DNA of 64,000 nt from Bermanella marisrubri (lineage in GTDB: Bacteria; Pseudomonadota; Gammaproteobacteria; Pseudomonadales; Oceanobacteraceae), in the NCBI RefSeq assembly GCF_012295615.1, contig NZ_CP051183.1:2073001-2137000 (forward strand). Reading direction: 5' to 3'. The notes below the pieces were generated by a model, which saw only the letters and a program-made list of their open reading frames with translations, ran no database searches and was not told the origin of the DNA. Positions within the stretch are counted from its first letter, which is position 1; the number at the start of each line of letters is the position of its first letter. The translations under genes were made by a program, and so were the position numbers. Positions 43,459 through 52,500 of this stretch are shown here, one piece after another.

Positions 43459-45677
43459 ACCCAGTTATAGATGATTCACGCCGTCGCTTCTTGAAAGGCT
43501 TAGGTCTTGCCAGTGGTGGTTTAATCGCGGGTATCCCATTAACAGGCTGTGCCTCAACTGCTCTTCCAAATGAGCAAACGGGCGACATTCAACCAAATGC
43601 ACTCTTACAAATCACACGCGATAATCAGATCAACTTTTATTTACCGCGAACGGAAATGGGACAAGGAGTTTATACCGGCTTAACGACCATTTTGGCTGAA
43701 GAGTTAGATATCGCGCCAGAGAAAATCAATGTCATCAACGTCGGCGATCATCCTGATTACAATAACCCTGAATACGGTTTACAGGTAACAGGGGGTAGTA
43801 ATTCTATTCGCGTGCATTTCAAACCATTGCGTCAGCTAGCCGCAAACATGCGTTTAGTCATTCGCCAAGCAGCTTCGAGAGTGACTCAAGAACCTATTGA
43901 AAATATTAGTACAGAGAACGGTAATGTTGTCATCGCTGGAAAGTACCTACCGTACGGTGACTTTGCAGAAGTCGCTTCGCAACTAGAATTTCCAGAGAAC
44001 GCGACGCTGACACCAAAATCAAACTTTAAATATATAGGTAAACTTAATCAGCGCTTAGATGCGAAGGCAAAAAGTACCGGCACCGCTCAATTTGGCTTAG
44101 ATATCGAATTTGACGGGCTGCATCGTGCAGCACTCAAACGCTGTCCGCAATTTGGTGGCACAGTTAAATCGTTTGATGGATCAAAAGCCAAAGATATGCC
44201 AGGCGTAAAGTCTGTGGTAGCAATTCATAATGGCGTAGCAGTGGTGGCTGAACATTATTACCAAGCGAAAGCAGCGTTGCAGAAGCTGGAGATAAAATGG
44301 AACCTACCAGAAACCCTTTCGGCTTTTAGCTCCAATTCCACAGCAAAAGGTAATGGTCAAAACCTTTTCAAAGAAGCGTTAGACCTTGGTGATTATGACA
44401 ATGCTCATGAAGAAGGTGATGGTCTAGAAGCGTTGCAAAAGTCCGACAATGTTATTGAAGCCGATTACTGGGCGCCATACCTAGCACACGCCACTATGGA
44501 ACCCATGAATTGCACTGCAAAATTCAATGGCGATAAATTAGAGATTTGGACTAGCACGCAAAATCCCCAAGTAGCAAAAAATATTGCGGCATTTTATGGC
44601 GATGTGAGCAAAGATGATGTGACTGTTCATGGCTGCTTTATCGGCGGTGGCTTTGGTCGTCGAACCGTTAGTGACTATGTGGCAGAAGCGGTTGCAATCG
44701 CCAAAGCAGCAGGCGTTCCCGTTCAATTAGTATGGAGCCGCGAAGATGATACCCAACATGATTATTATCGCCCTGCTTCCATGGCTCGTTTCAAAATAGG
44801 TGTCAGCAATGAAGGCATGATTGATAGCTGGAATGTCACTCGCTCCGGCCCCAACATTATGCCTTATACCATTGATGAAGTGGCAGATGCGATGATGCCG
44901 GGCTTCTTACCCAATGGCATGGTCGATTGGATAAGCAAAGCTGGCTATGGGCTTTTCGATGGCTGGACTGTTGACCCTGCCAGTGTTGAAGGTTTATTTG
45001 AAGACTATGATGCACCGCATAAAAATGTCGATCATGTAACAGTAGACCCTGGCCTACCACTAGGCTTTTGGCGCAGTGTTGGTCACAGTTATTCTGGCTT
45101 CTTTAAAGAAAGTATGATGGATGAGATTGCGATCAAGCAAAAAGTCGATCCCATTGAGTTTCGCCTGAAGCATTTAAACAACAATCCCCGTTTAGCAAAT
45201 GTACTGAAGCAAGCCGCTGAAAAAGCAGGCTGGAATAAAAACTTAGCAAACGGCCATTATCATGGTGTTGCAGTACATACGTCTTTTCAGAGTTATGTCG
45301 CAGAAATTGCTGAAGTATCTGTCGAAAACAATCAAATCAAAATACACAAGGTTACTTGTGCCGTTGATTGTGGATTAGCAGTGAATCCTGACATTGTTCG
45401 CGATCAAATGGAGAGCGGTATTATCTTCGGTTTAACGACCGCTTTGCATGGCGAAATCACCTTAAAAGACGGCGCGGTAGAACAAAGTAACTTCCACAAT
45501 TACCCTATCTTACGTATCAACGAAACACCGGATATCGAAGTACTGATCGTCGACAGCGATGAATCACCTAGCGGTGTTGGTGAACCTGGTCTCCCGCCTA
45601 TCGCTGCTGCTGTGGGTAACGCCATTTTTGCCGCTACGGGGAAACGTTTACGTAGTCTGCCATTGAAACTGAGTTGA
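43455..45677 (+). CDS. Molybdopterin-binding aldehyde/isoquinoline-type dehydrogenase subunit
   Basis: This 740-residue catalytic subunit of the IorB type begins with a Tat signal ([19 protein letters not shown]), so the enzyme is exported folded to the periplasm. Molybdopterin motifs include the GGGFGRR loop in [47 protein letters not shown] and the terminal catalytic Glu in [15 protein letters not shown]. The family oxidises aldehydes or N-heterocycles; the substrate is unknown. XdhC and MocA follow for cofactor maturation. Confidence 0.93.
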   Translation: MNPVIDDSRRRFLKGLGLASGGLIAGIPLTGCASTALPNEQTGDIQPNALLQITRDNQINFYLPRTEMGQGVYTGLTTILAEELDIAPEKINVINVGDHPDYNNPEYGLQVTGGSNSIRVHFKPLRQLAANMRLVIRQAASRVTQEPIENISTENGNVVIAGKYLPYGDFAEVASQLEFPENATLTPKSNFKYIGKLNQRLDAKAKSTGTAQFGLDIEFDGLHRAALKRCPQFGGTVKSFDGSKAKDMPGVKSVVAIHNGVAVVAEHYYQAKAALQKLEIKWNLPETLSAFSSNSTAKGNGQNLFKEALDLGDYDNAHEEGDGLEALQKSDNVIEADYWAPYLAHATMEPMNCTAKFNGDKLEIWTSTQNPQVAKNIAAFYGDVSKDDVTVHGCFIGGGFGRRTVSDYVAEAVAIAKAAGVPVQLVWSREDDTQHDYYRPASMARFKIGVSNEGMIDSWNVTRSGPNIMPYTIDEVADAMMPGFLPNGMVDWISKAGYGLFDGWTVDPASVEGLFEDYDAPHKNVDHVTVDPGLPLGFWRSVGHSYSGFFKESMMDEIAIKQKVDPIEFRLKHLNNNPRLANVLKQAAEKAGWNKNLANGHYHGVAVHTSFQSYVAEIAEVSVENNQIKIHKVTCAVDCGLAVNPDIVRDQMESGIIFGLTTALHGEITLKDGAVEQSNFHNYPILRINETPDIEVLIVDSDESPSGVGEPGLPPIAAAVGNAIFAATGKRLRSLPLKLS

Positions 45678-46633
45678 CTTGTATGCAGGGATCACAACTT
45701 GATGTGTTGAAAGGCTGTCACGATTGCTTGAATTCAGGCAATCGTGTCACCTTAGTAAGCGTTGTTAAGACTTGGGGAACGTCTCCCAGGCCTGTGGGCT
45801 CATTACTGGCTGTAGCGGACGATGGGCGCTTTTATGGAAGTGTTAGCGGTGGCTGCGTAGAAGAAGATCTCATCCGTGAGCTAATTAACAATCCCGTGTC
45901 ATCTCCTCAGCAATTTATCTACGGCGAAACTCAAGAAGAGCGACACCGCTTTGGCTTGCCTTGTGGCGGTGCTCTGGAATTAATCGCCGAACCACTATCT
46001 AAACTTGACGAAGTGGAAGTGCTCATTACAGCTATTGAACAGCGTAAAACCGTGACTCGATCACTCAATGTCGACAATGGCCAAGTGAGTGTCTCACCGT
46101 GGGAAGCAGAAGAGCCCGAATTAATTCAATTTGAAAATCATACATACTGGAAAAATGTTATCGGTCCACAATGGCGACTGGTTATTGTAGGTGCCGGTGA
46201 AACTGGTCGATTTCTCGCTGAATTTGCTCAAGGTTTGGGCTTTAGTATTGTTGTCAGTGATCCGCGGCCTGATTATCGAAACAACTGGTTAATGAAGGAT
46301 ATTCCCTTAGCGGAAGGGTTTCCTGACGATGTCATAGATTCTCTGAATATCGATAAGCGCACAGCGATTGTTACCGTGGCGCACGATCCCAAGGTCGACG
46401 ATATGGCACTATTAACAGCATTAAAAAGTGAAGCGTTTTACATAGGAGCCTTAGGCTCCAAACTCAACAATAAAAACCGTCGAGCGCGGCTTATGGAACA
46501 TTTTGATTTTACCCAAGAGCAAGTCAATCATTTACATGGTCCGGTTGGAATCGATATTGGTAGTAAGACACCCAGTGAAATTGCTATTTCGATTTTAGCG
46601 GAGATCATTGCGACTAAAAATGGAAAAACATAA
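45674..46633 (+). CDS. XdhC-family molybdenum enzyme maturation protein
   Basis: This 319-residue XdhC/CoxI-family protein has an N-terminal XdhC domain ([46 protein letters not shown]) and a C-terminal Rossmann domain ([55 protein letters not shown]). XdhC binds molybdenum cofactor, helps sulfurate it and inserts it into the partner enzyme. It overlaps both neighbours by a few bases, so it is translationally coupled. Confidence 0.93.
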   Translation: MTCMQGSQLDVLKGCHDCLNSGNRVTLVSVVKTWGTSPRPVGSLLAVADDGRFYGSVSGGCVEEDLIRELINNPVSSPQQFIYGETQEERHRFGLPCGGALELIAEPLSKLDEVEVLITAIEQRKTVTRSLNVDNGQVSVSPWEAEEPELIQFENHTYWKNVIGPQWRLVIVGAGETGRFLAEFAQGLGFSIVVSDPRPDYRNNWLMKDIPLAEGFPDDVIDSLNIDKRTAIVTVAHDPKVDDMALLTALKSEAFYIGALGSKLNNKNRRARLMEHFDFTQEQVNHLHGPVGIDIGSKTPSEIAISILAEIIATKNGKT

Positions 46634-47225
46634 ACGCGCTAACGCTGATCAAGTCACAGCTATAGTTTTGGCTGCTGGTCAAGGTTCTCGCTTTAAACAC
46701 CCAAGCGGTGTGTTTAAACTCGCCCATCAGATTCAACTGAATAATAAATCGTTGCCAATCTTGTCGCACACTCTAAACCATCTCAATCAAATAGCGGCAC
46801 ATTGCATTTGCGTTGTGGATCCTTTGCGGCGCGACGCGCTTCATTTTTTGAGCGAACACAAATCTGTGCAGGTGATTGATAATCCAAACACCAAACTTGG
46901 TATGTCAGAATCGTTAAAAAGAGGAGCCGCACTAATACCGCCAAACCACGGTATCATGATTTGCCTTGCTGATATGCCCTATATACAAGCATCCACTTAT
47001 CAATTACTGCTAGACACATTCAAACAAAACCATGGGACAAAAATAGTGCGTCCTACTTTTAATGGACATGATGGACACCCCGTCATTTTTCCATATCGGT
47101 ATTGTCCAGATCTCTTACAACTAAACGGCGATCAAGGAGCAAAAGCACTGATAAAAGAAACAGATTTATTACGCATTGATTGCGATGATGAAGGTATTCT
47201 CATGGATATCGATCACTTTGCATAA
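46620..47225 (+). CDS. Molybdenum cofactor nucleotidyltransferase, MocA-like
   Basis: This 201-residue nucleotidyltransferase of the MocA/MobA group attaches CMP (MocA) to molybdenum cofactor. The nucleotide-binding start is AIVLAAGQGSRFKHPSGVFKL. A metal site lies in CLADMPYIQASTYQLLL, and the GHPVIFPYRYCPDLLQLNGDQGAKALI segment is typical. Cytidylyl transfer is expected because the partner is in the xanthine oxidase family. The ATG at 46620 overlaps the end of the XdhC gene. Confidence 0.88.
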   Translation: MEKHKRANADQVTAIVLAAGQGSRFKHPSGVFKLAHQIQLNNKSLPILSHTLNHLNQIAAHCICVVDPLRRDALHFLSEHKSVQVIDNPNTKLGMSESLKRGAALIPPNHGIMICLADMPYIQASTYQLLLDTFKQNHGTKIVRPTFNGHDGHPVIFPYRYCPDLLQLNGDQGAKALIKETDLLRIDCDDEGILMDIDHFA

Positions 47226-47430
47226 CAGTTAACTCCCTTTATAACCAATAAACATGCTCGAGCCGCACTGTCTGCGTTTACCTATCAAAAGTCAGACTTT
47301 ATTCGCCAGAGTGAACTAAGTAAGAAAATGACGCGTAGTTTTTGTGGATAGTTGAGAAAAACCCGACTATAAAAACAAGTGACAATAAGCATTTTACGCT
47401 ACAGCCGAATAGTCCATTAAGGGGGCCGCT
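47226..47430. other. Intergenic region, nothing identified
   Basis: These 205 bases between the MocA-like gene and the Yip1-family gene contain no convincing ORF, terminator or site. Confidence 0.4.
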
Positions 47431-48048
47431 ATGCTACTCAGTCATATGTTTGGAATGTTCACTCACCCAGATCAAGAGTGGGCTGAAATTCGAAAAGAAC
47501 ATACCCAACCCACGCGCCTCTATATCGCCTATGTAGGGATTCTCGCACTCATCAGTCCCATTTGTGCCTATGTTGCAACGACACAAATCGGTTGGACAGT
47601 AGGCGACGGCAACCTAGTTAAATTTACCCAAGAAAGTGCTCTGCCTTTGGTCGTGATGACCTACTTAGCCATGCTGGTTGGTGTATTCGGTTTAGGTTGG
47701 GCCATTGATTGGATGTCTAAAACCTACGGCAGTCACCACGATGAGTACTATGCATACGGTATTGCCTTAACCGCGTATTCCTGTACCCCCCTATTTTTGG
47801 CGGGCTTTGCTTTGCTATACCCCGAACCAATCTTCAATATGGTGGTGTTTGTTGCCGCTGCCGCGTACACGGGGTATCTAATGTACGACGGTCTACCCAT
47901 TGTTCTTGGCATCGAAAAAGAACGCGCTATCCCTTTCAGTGGTGCAATCTTGACGGTTGCTTTGGTTTATCTCGTGGTGACTCGCGTTGGTACGGTAATC
48001 ATTTGGGAATATGGTTTCGCACCCGAATTTATAACCGTCATTCCCTGA
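47431..48048 (+). CDS. Yip1-family membrane protein
   Basis: This 205-residue integral membrane protein has five or six helices, with an amphipathic N-terminus MFGMFTHPDQEWAEIRKE typical of bacterial YIP1/DUF1282 proteins. Conserved features include HHDEYYAYGIALTAYSCTPLFLAGF and YLMYDGLPIVLGIEKERAIPFS. Function is not established in bacteria. It ends at a bidirectional terminator shared with the convergent binding-protein gene. Confidence 0.85.
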   Translation: MLLSHMFGMFTHPDQEWAEIRKEHTQPTRLYIAYVGILALISPICAYVATTQIGWTVGDGNLVKFTQESALPLVVMTYLAMLVGVFGLGWAIDWMSKTYGSHHDEYYAYGIALTAYSCTPLFLAGFALLYPEPIFNMVVFVAAAAYTGYLMYDGLPIVLGIEKERAIPFSGAILTVALVYLVVTRVGTVIIWEYGFAPEFITVIP

Positions 48049-48065
48049 TACCGACATTCGAAAAT

Positions 48066-48091
48066 AAAAAAAGCCCCGAGGGGCTTTTTTT
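48066..48091. terminator. Bidirectional terminator
   Basis: AAAAAAGCCCC (48067-48077) and GGGGCTTTTTT (48080-48090) form a GC stem with A and T runs on both sides. It serves the convergent Yip1-family and ChoX-like genes. Confidence 0.93.
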
Positions 48092-49037
48092 ATTCGCTCA
48101 AACTAAGCTGCATTGATCTCGCAATAGCTTTAGCGTTTGCTTTGGCGCCGTTTTGATGCCTCACGCCTTTTAGCCAAGACTCAACCCGATCTGGGTTTTG
48201 GTACATCCAATGACGTGCTGCACGATCATGTGGGACAAATTGATTCAGTATCATATCCATTACTTGTCCTTCCATAGCCACAGAAAACTCAAGATTCTGT
48301 AAAAACTGGGCAACATTGGGACAGTCACTGGCAAAGCCTGCACGCGTATTGGTATACACTGTGGCACCGCCTTTATTGGGTCCAAAATAATCATCACCAC
48401 CCTCTAAATAAACGAGATCAAAGCGCTCGTTCATGGGGTGAGGCGCCCAAGCTAAGAAAACAATCCAGCGCTGATCTCGAATTTTTCCCTTTACTTGAGC
48501 GAGCATAAGACGCTCGGAAGTTTCAATGAGATTGAACGGCTTTAGACCAAAGGCATTGCTTTCAATCATATCAAGAATCAACTGATTGCCATCGTTACCT
48601 TTTTCAAGACCATAGATGCGTCCTTCAAATTGCTCTTGGAACGTTGCGATGTCTGCAAAGCTCGTAACGCCAGCATCATACACATACTGTGGGACAGCTA
48701 GCGTATATTTGGCTCCCTTTAAATTTGGACGCACTCGCTCAACTTGCTTGTTCTGCACAAATGGATCCGCCACAGGTGCCATACTAGGCATCCAATTTCC
48801 AAGGAAGATATCCACCTCATTATTTGCCATTGCTTCATAGGTATCGGGCACACTGTGTTTGGTAATCTCTACCTCATAGCCAAGAACCCGCAGAAGCTCG
48901 GCAGCTACCGCTGTGGTTGCTTTTACATCAGTCCAATCCACTACGCCGAAACGCACAGCATCACATTGCTCATCGGCATAAGCCGAGTGACCCACCACAA
49001 TCAAAGCAAAAACGGCCAAGATCAATATCGTTCGCAT
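48090..49037 (-). CDS. Choline/glycine-betaine substrate-binding protein, ChoX-like
   Basis: This 315-residue OpuAC-family binding protein has a signal peptide (MRTILILAVFALIVVGHSAYA). Substrate-pocket motifs are VRFGVVDWTDVKATTAVAAELL, DIFLGNWMPSM, GLEKGNDGNQLI and WIVFLAWAPHPMNERFDLVYLEGGDDYFGPNKGG. These aromatic-rich boxes match ChoX, which binds choline. No permease or ATPase gene is next to it, so it may serve a transporter encoded elsewhere. AAGGTG precedes the ATG at 49037; the frame extends to 49061. Confidence 0.88.
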   Translation of the reverse strand: MRTILILAVFALIVVGHSAYADEQCDAVRFGVVDWTDVKATTAVAAELLRVLGYEVEITKHSVPDTYEAMANNEVDIFLGNWMPSMAPVADPFVQNKQVERVRPNLKGAKYTLAVPQYVYDAGVTSFADIATFQEQFEGRIYGLEKGNDGNQLILDMIESNAFGLKPFNLIETSERLMLAQVKGKIRDQRWIVFLAWAPHPMNERFDLVYLEGGDDYFGPNKGGATVYTNTRAGFASDCPNVAQFLQNLEFSVAMEGQVMDMILNQFVPHDRAARHWMYQNPDRVESWLKGVRHQNGAKANAKAIARSMQLSLSE

Positions 49038-49209
49038 TTCACACCTTTTTATATTGAACATTCAATCAATAAAAATGAGCGGCGCATCATACAGAATAAC
49101 GATCAAAATTAATACAGTTGAACCCGCTAAATTTTGAGTATTTGGACTAAGCTTTAGACTATTCGAACGGCTCAGCTGAACTCACGCAAACATCGTAATA
49201 GGAAGAAGC

Positions 49210-50391
49210 ATGATCCACCTTCCCACCCTGATAGGGGTCTCTTTTCTAATTAACATGATGATTGGTGGTTTTCTATTTGCTCTATATTGGATGAAACACC
49301 AAAAGAGTTTTCTTTATTGGTCGCTTTCATGCTGGTTGTTCGCGGCAGCAGAGCTTACGGCCAGCTTACGTGTCTTCATCGACTTTGCAGTCGTCACGGT
49401 CGCCATCGCGGACTTTATGATCATTCTGGTCAATGTATTAGTCGTACAGGGTATTCGCTGCTACGTACAACCGCAGAAGGCACATTTCAAAATGTTTGCG
49501 CCCCTTCTACTAATCAGTGCGTTGGCCTTGGCCGGAAGCCTTCATGTGCCAGACCTTGCCCAGTTTATTACAACGATAATAGTCTGTGGTTTACTGTTTT
49601 ACTCTGTCAACTTGCTTGGAGGAAATCATCAAGCAACTAACCAACCATCCAAAATTCTTGTTGCTCTCTTGTCCATCCATGGCTTAGTAATGCTGTTACA
49701 GGCCAGTATCATCGCCCTTCACAGTTTTAATGTTTTGGCGCAATCCACAAGCAATGTGATGCCTGTCATTTTATTAATTCACATTATGCTAGCGACATGT
49801 ACCGCATTATTTTTTCCTTTATTATTTTTCATGCGCAATGAAGATCATTTGGTGGGCCTTGCCAGTTATGACCCGTTAACCGGTGTCTTTAATCGAAGAG
49901 GTTTTTTTGATCAATGGCAGATTCTCAGCAAACGTACTCATGATAAAAGTTGTCACCTTTCCGTCATGATGATCGATATAGACCACTTTAAGCACGTCAA
50001 CGATAAATACGGTCACGAAGCGGGAGATGCGGCATTAAAATGGCTAGCCGATCTTTTAGCCCATGAACTGCGTGAAAACGACGTTCTTGCGAGGATGGGA
50101 GGAGAAGAATTTGCCGTGATGTTGCCAGGCTGTGAATCGAGCCAAGCAGAAATCGTTGCAGAACGGTTACGAAATTGTATCTTTAAGACTCGTTTTGTTT
50201 ATTTAAATCAGGTTATTCCTATCACGATTAGCTTGGGTTTCATCACAGAAGATCAACCCATCACAGATATTAAGGGCTTATTAGTTCAAGCAGACAAAGG
50301 GCTCTACAAAGCCAAAGATCTTGGACGGAACCGTGCCATGCGTTACCACTCAGGTTTGGATCACACTCCAACCACATGGACGACGACATAA
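49210..50391 (+). CDS. Membrane diguanylate cyclase (GGDEF)
   Basis: This 393-residue protein has about seven transmembrane segments in residues 5-212 as a membrane sensor, then a C-terminal GGDEF domain (about 220-380). The active site is GGEEF in ARMGGEEFAVMLPG. The inhibitory I-site R-x2-D is present as REND five residues upstream. SYDPLTGVFNRRGFF and DIDHFKHVNDKYGHEAGD are also intact. It should make cyclic di-GMP. GGAAGAAG precedes the ATG. Its 3' end overlaps the convergent DUF2938 gene by 31 bases. Confidence 0.93.
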   Translation: MIHLPTLIGVSFLINMMIGGFLFALYWMKHQKSFLYWSLSCWLFAAAELTASLRVFIDFAVVTVAIADFMIILVNVLVVQGIRCYVQPQKAHFKMFAPLLLISALALAGSLHVPDLAQFITTIIVCGLLFYSVNLLGGNHQATNQPSKILVALLSIHGLVMLLQASIIALHSFNVLAQSTSNVMPVILLIHIMLATCTALFFPLLFFMRNEDHLVGLASYDPLTGVFNRRGFFDQWQILSKRTHDKSCHLSVMMIDIDHFKHVNDKYGHEAGDAALKWLADLLAHELRENDVLARMGGEEFAVMLPGCESSQAEIVAERLRNCIFKTRFVYLNQVIPITISLGFITEDQPITDIKGLLVQADKGLYKAKDLGRNRAMRYHSGLDHTPTTWTTT

Positions 50392-50861
50392 GCGGTCAAA
50401 AATAAACCTAACCCAAATATAATATGAGCCAAAATACTTAGCATCCTAGCATTCATTGGATTTGGGGTCTGACTTGCAAAAAATCCAAATCCTAAACACG
50501 GCTGCATAATTAAAAACGGCAGTAAAACGGTCGCTAGCCCAAAGCTAATAGCCTGTTGCACAGTTGGCATCAATAACCATCCATTGCCAACAATGGATAA
50601 AAACATCAAAGCCAGCATCACACCCGTAATGTAGTGAATCAACCAACCAATTACTTTTTCATGCTTTACAATCGGTGCACGAATAATGCTTTCATAGTAA
50701 AAGTGACCTGTTCGCATGTTTCCCACCCAACGACCAACCATGGCCCAATTTAGTGGCTGAACATTAAAGACTCGCTTTAAAAACAAGGCCCACAAATCCA
50801 TTAAAACCGTGGCGCAGACACCTAAAACAAGACTGAAAAACAACACATTCGGAAATGTCAT
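50361..50861 (-). CDS. DUF2938 family membrane protein
   Basis: This 166-residue integral membrane protein has four hydrophobic segments. The pattern VCATVLMDLWALFLKRVFNVQPLNWAMVGRWVGNM...GWLIHYITGVMLALMFL matches DUF2938, an uncharacterised family. The terminal segment HIIFGLGLFLTAYVVVHV completes it. Confidence 0.85.
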   Translation of the reverse strand: MTFPNVLFFSLVLGVCATVLMDLWALFLKRVFNVQPLNWAMVGRWVGNMRTGHFYYESIIRAPIVKHEKVIGWLIHYITGVMLALMFLSIVGNGWLLMPTVQQAISFGLATVLLPFLIMQPCLGFGFFASQTPNPMNARMLSILAHIIFGLGLFLTAYVVVHVVGV

Positions 50862-50957
50862 CGAACGATCCCTGTGAAAAATTAGGACTATAACGCGAAT
50901 GTTAAAGTGCTCGCCATAACCTAGATCAAAACACAGAGTTTTTATGTCTCGGAATAC

Positions 50958-50990
50958 AAAAAAAGCGCTACTCTTTCGAGCAACGCTTTT
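50958..50990 (-). terminator. Terminator of the ammonium transporter gene
   Basis: On the minus strand AAAAGCGTTGCTC pairs with GAGTAGCGCTTTT (two G-U pairs) around a GAAA tetraloop, followed by a T run. It lies 40 bases past the transporter stop. Confidence 0.88.
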
Positions 50991-51029
50991 ATGCGGGGGT
51001 TCTTTTAAGTTTATATCTTAAACAATCAA

Positions 51030-52244
51030 TTACTTATCTTCAGACGTTGCTGCGATTTTATGAATGGCCAAGTCCGCACCATCGAACTCTTCTTCTTCAG
51101 ATAGACGAAGACCAGAAACGGCATTAACCAAACCGTACACGATAAAGCCACCGATTAGTGCCACTGCAATACCTGTAAGCGTTCCGATTAGCTGAGACAT
51201 AAAGCTAACGCCACCAAGACCGCCGAAAGCTTCTGTACCAAAAATGCCAACAGCGATAGCACCCCAAGCACCGCACAAGCCGTGTAGCGGCCAAACACCC
51301 AATACGTCATCAATACGTGGTACTTTGTTTTGGAACAAGGTGAAGGTATAAACGAATAAACCACCTGCAATGCCGCCAACAACGAGCGCACCCATTGGAT
51401 GGAATAAATCGGAGCCCGCACACACAGCAACCAAACCTGCTAAAGGACCGTTATGGATAAAACCAGGGTCAACACGTCCCATTAGCATGGCTACAATAGT
51501 ACCACCTACCATCGCCATCAAGGAATTAACCGCTACCAAACCACTAATACCATCAAGAGTTTGTGCTGACATTACGTTAAAGCCAAACCAGCCTACGGTA
51601 AGAATCCAAGCACCAAGCGCTAAGAAAGGGATACTCGAGGGCGCAAATGCCACCGGACGACCATTTCGATAGCGACCGTTACGCGCACCAAGAATCAAAA
51701 TCGCCGCAAGCGCTAACCAGCCACCCACGCCATGAACAACAATAGAACCAGCAAAATCATGGAACTGTGCACCAAATGTGGTTTCCAACCAATCTTGGTA
51801 GCCATAATTACCATTCCAAATCATACCCTCGAAGAACGGATAAACAAAAGCCACAATCAAAGCAGAAGCAATTAGGAATGGATAAAACTTTGCGCGCTCT
51901 GCAATACCGCCGGAGACGATGGCTGGTATAGCGGCGGCAAACGTCAGTAAGAAGAAAAATTTCACTAACTCATAACCATTGTTACCGGTTAGATCGGAGG
52001 CACTAGCAAAGAAGTCTGCACCGTAGGCAATACTGTAACCCACGAAGAAATAAGCGATGGTTGAGATACCAAAATCAGTAATGATTTTCACCAACGCATT
52101 TACTTGGTTTTTATGGCGAACAGTACCCACTTCCAAGAACGCAAAACCTGCGTGCATGAAAAGCACCATAATGGCACCAAGTAGGATAAAGAATGTGTTA
52201 GAACTGCTGATCAGGGTTTCTACAGCACTGTTAATATTTTCCAC
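51030..52244 (-). CDS. amt: Ammonium transporter Amt
   Basis: This 404-residue Amt/Mep/Rh-family ammonium channel has eleven expected transmembrane helices. Conserved features are FMHAGFAFLEVGTVRHKNQVN, DFAGSIVVHGVGGWLALA (first pore His), the signature FLALGAWILTVGWFGFN and WPLHGLCGAWGAIAVGIFG (second pore His). The frame opens at a GTG at 52271. I prefer the GTG at 52244, which has GAGGGG with ideal 6-base spacing. No glnK follows, unlike the usual glnK-amtB pair. A sigma-54 promoter and an NtrC site lie upstream. Confidence 0.94.
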   Translation of the reverse strand: MENINSAVETLISSSNTFFILLGAIMVLFMHAGFAFLEVGTVRHKNQVNALVKIITDFGISTIAYFFVGYSIAYGADFFASASDLTGNNGYELVKFFFLLTFAAAIPAIVSGGIAERAKFYPFLIASALIVAFVYPFFEGMIWNGNYGYQDWLETTFGAQFHDFAGSIVVHGVGGWLALAAILILGARNGRYRNGRPVAFAPSSIPFLALGAWILTVGWFGFNVMSAQTLDGISGLVAVNSLMAMVGGTIVAMLMGRVDPGFIHNGPLAGLVAVCAGSDLFHPMGALVVGGIAGGLFVYTFTLFQNKVPRIDDVLGVWPLHGLCGAWGAIAVGIFGTEAFGGLGGVSFMSQLIGTLTGIAVALIGGFIVYGLVNAVSGLRLSEEEEFDGADLAIHKIAATSEDK

Positions 52245-52401
52245 AAGATTCCCCTCAAGGCTGACTTGCACACTTATTGTTCAGCGAGCACCACCAGCGA
52301 TCACATTTCGAACAAAAAGCACTTTTATATGATTTTATATTTCGATAATCCTTTATTTTCAGAAGAAAAGTGGATTACCCCCAAAAGATGCTCCGTCTTT
52401 A

Positions 52402-52417
52402 AGCAGAAGTCATGCCA
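52402..52417 (-). promoter_or_regulatory. Sigma-54 promoter of amt
   Basis: Read on the minus strand, TGGCATGACTTCTGCT matches the sigma-54 consensus TGGCACG-N4-TTGCW with intact GG and GC at the right spacing and two mismatches. It is about 160 bases upstream of the amt start. Confidence 0.8.
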
Positions 52418-52452
52418 ATCGCATCAATTGAAGGCATTTTTAATGATAGGCC

Positions 52453-52469
52453 TGCACCAACTTGGTGTG
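52453..52469. promoter_or_regulatory. NtrC-binding site upstream of amt
   Basis: TGCACCAACTTGGTGTG matches the NtrC palindrome TGCACCA-N3-TGGTGCA at 12 of 14 fixed positions. It lies 36 bases upstream of the sigma-54 element, so amt is probably induced by nitrogen limitation. Confidence 0.78.
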
Positions 52470-52471
52470 AA

Positions 52472-52487
52472 CCCCGTTGAAACGGGG
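52472..52487. repeat. Hairpin just past rlmKL
   Basis: CCCCGT (52472-52477) pairs with ACGGGG (52482-52487) around TGAA, 14 bases beyond the rlmKL stop at 52501. It has no good T run on the minus strand, so it is a weak terminator candidate. Confidence 0.5.
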
Positions 52488-52500
52488 CTGCTGAGGCTAT

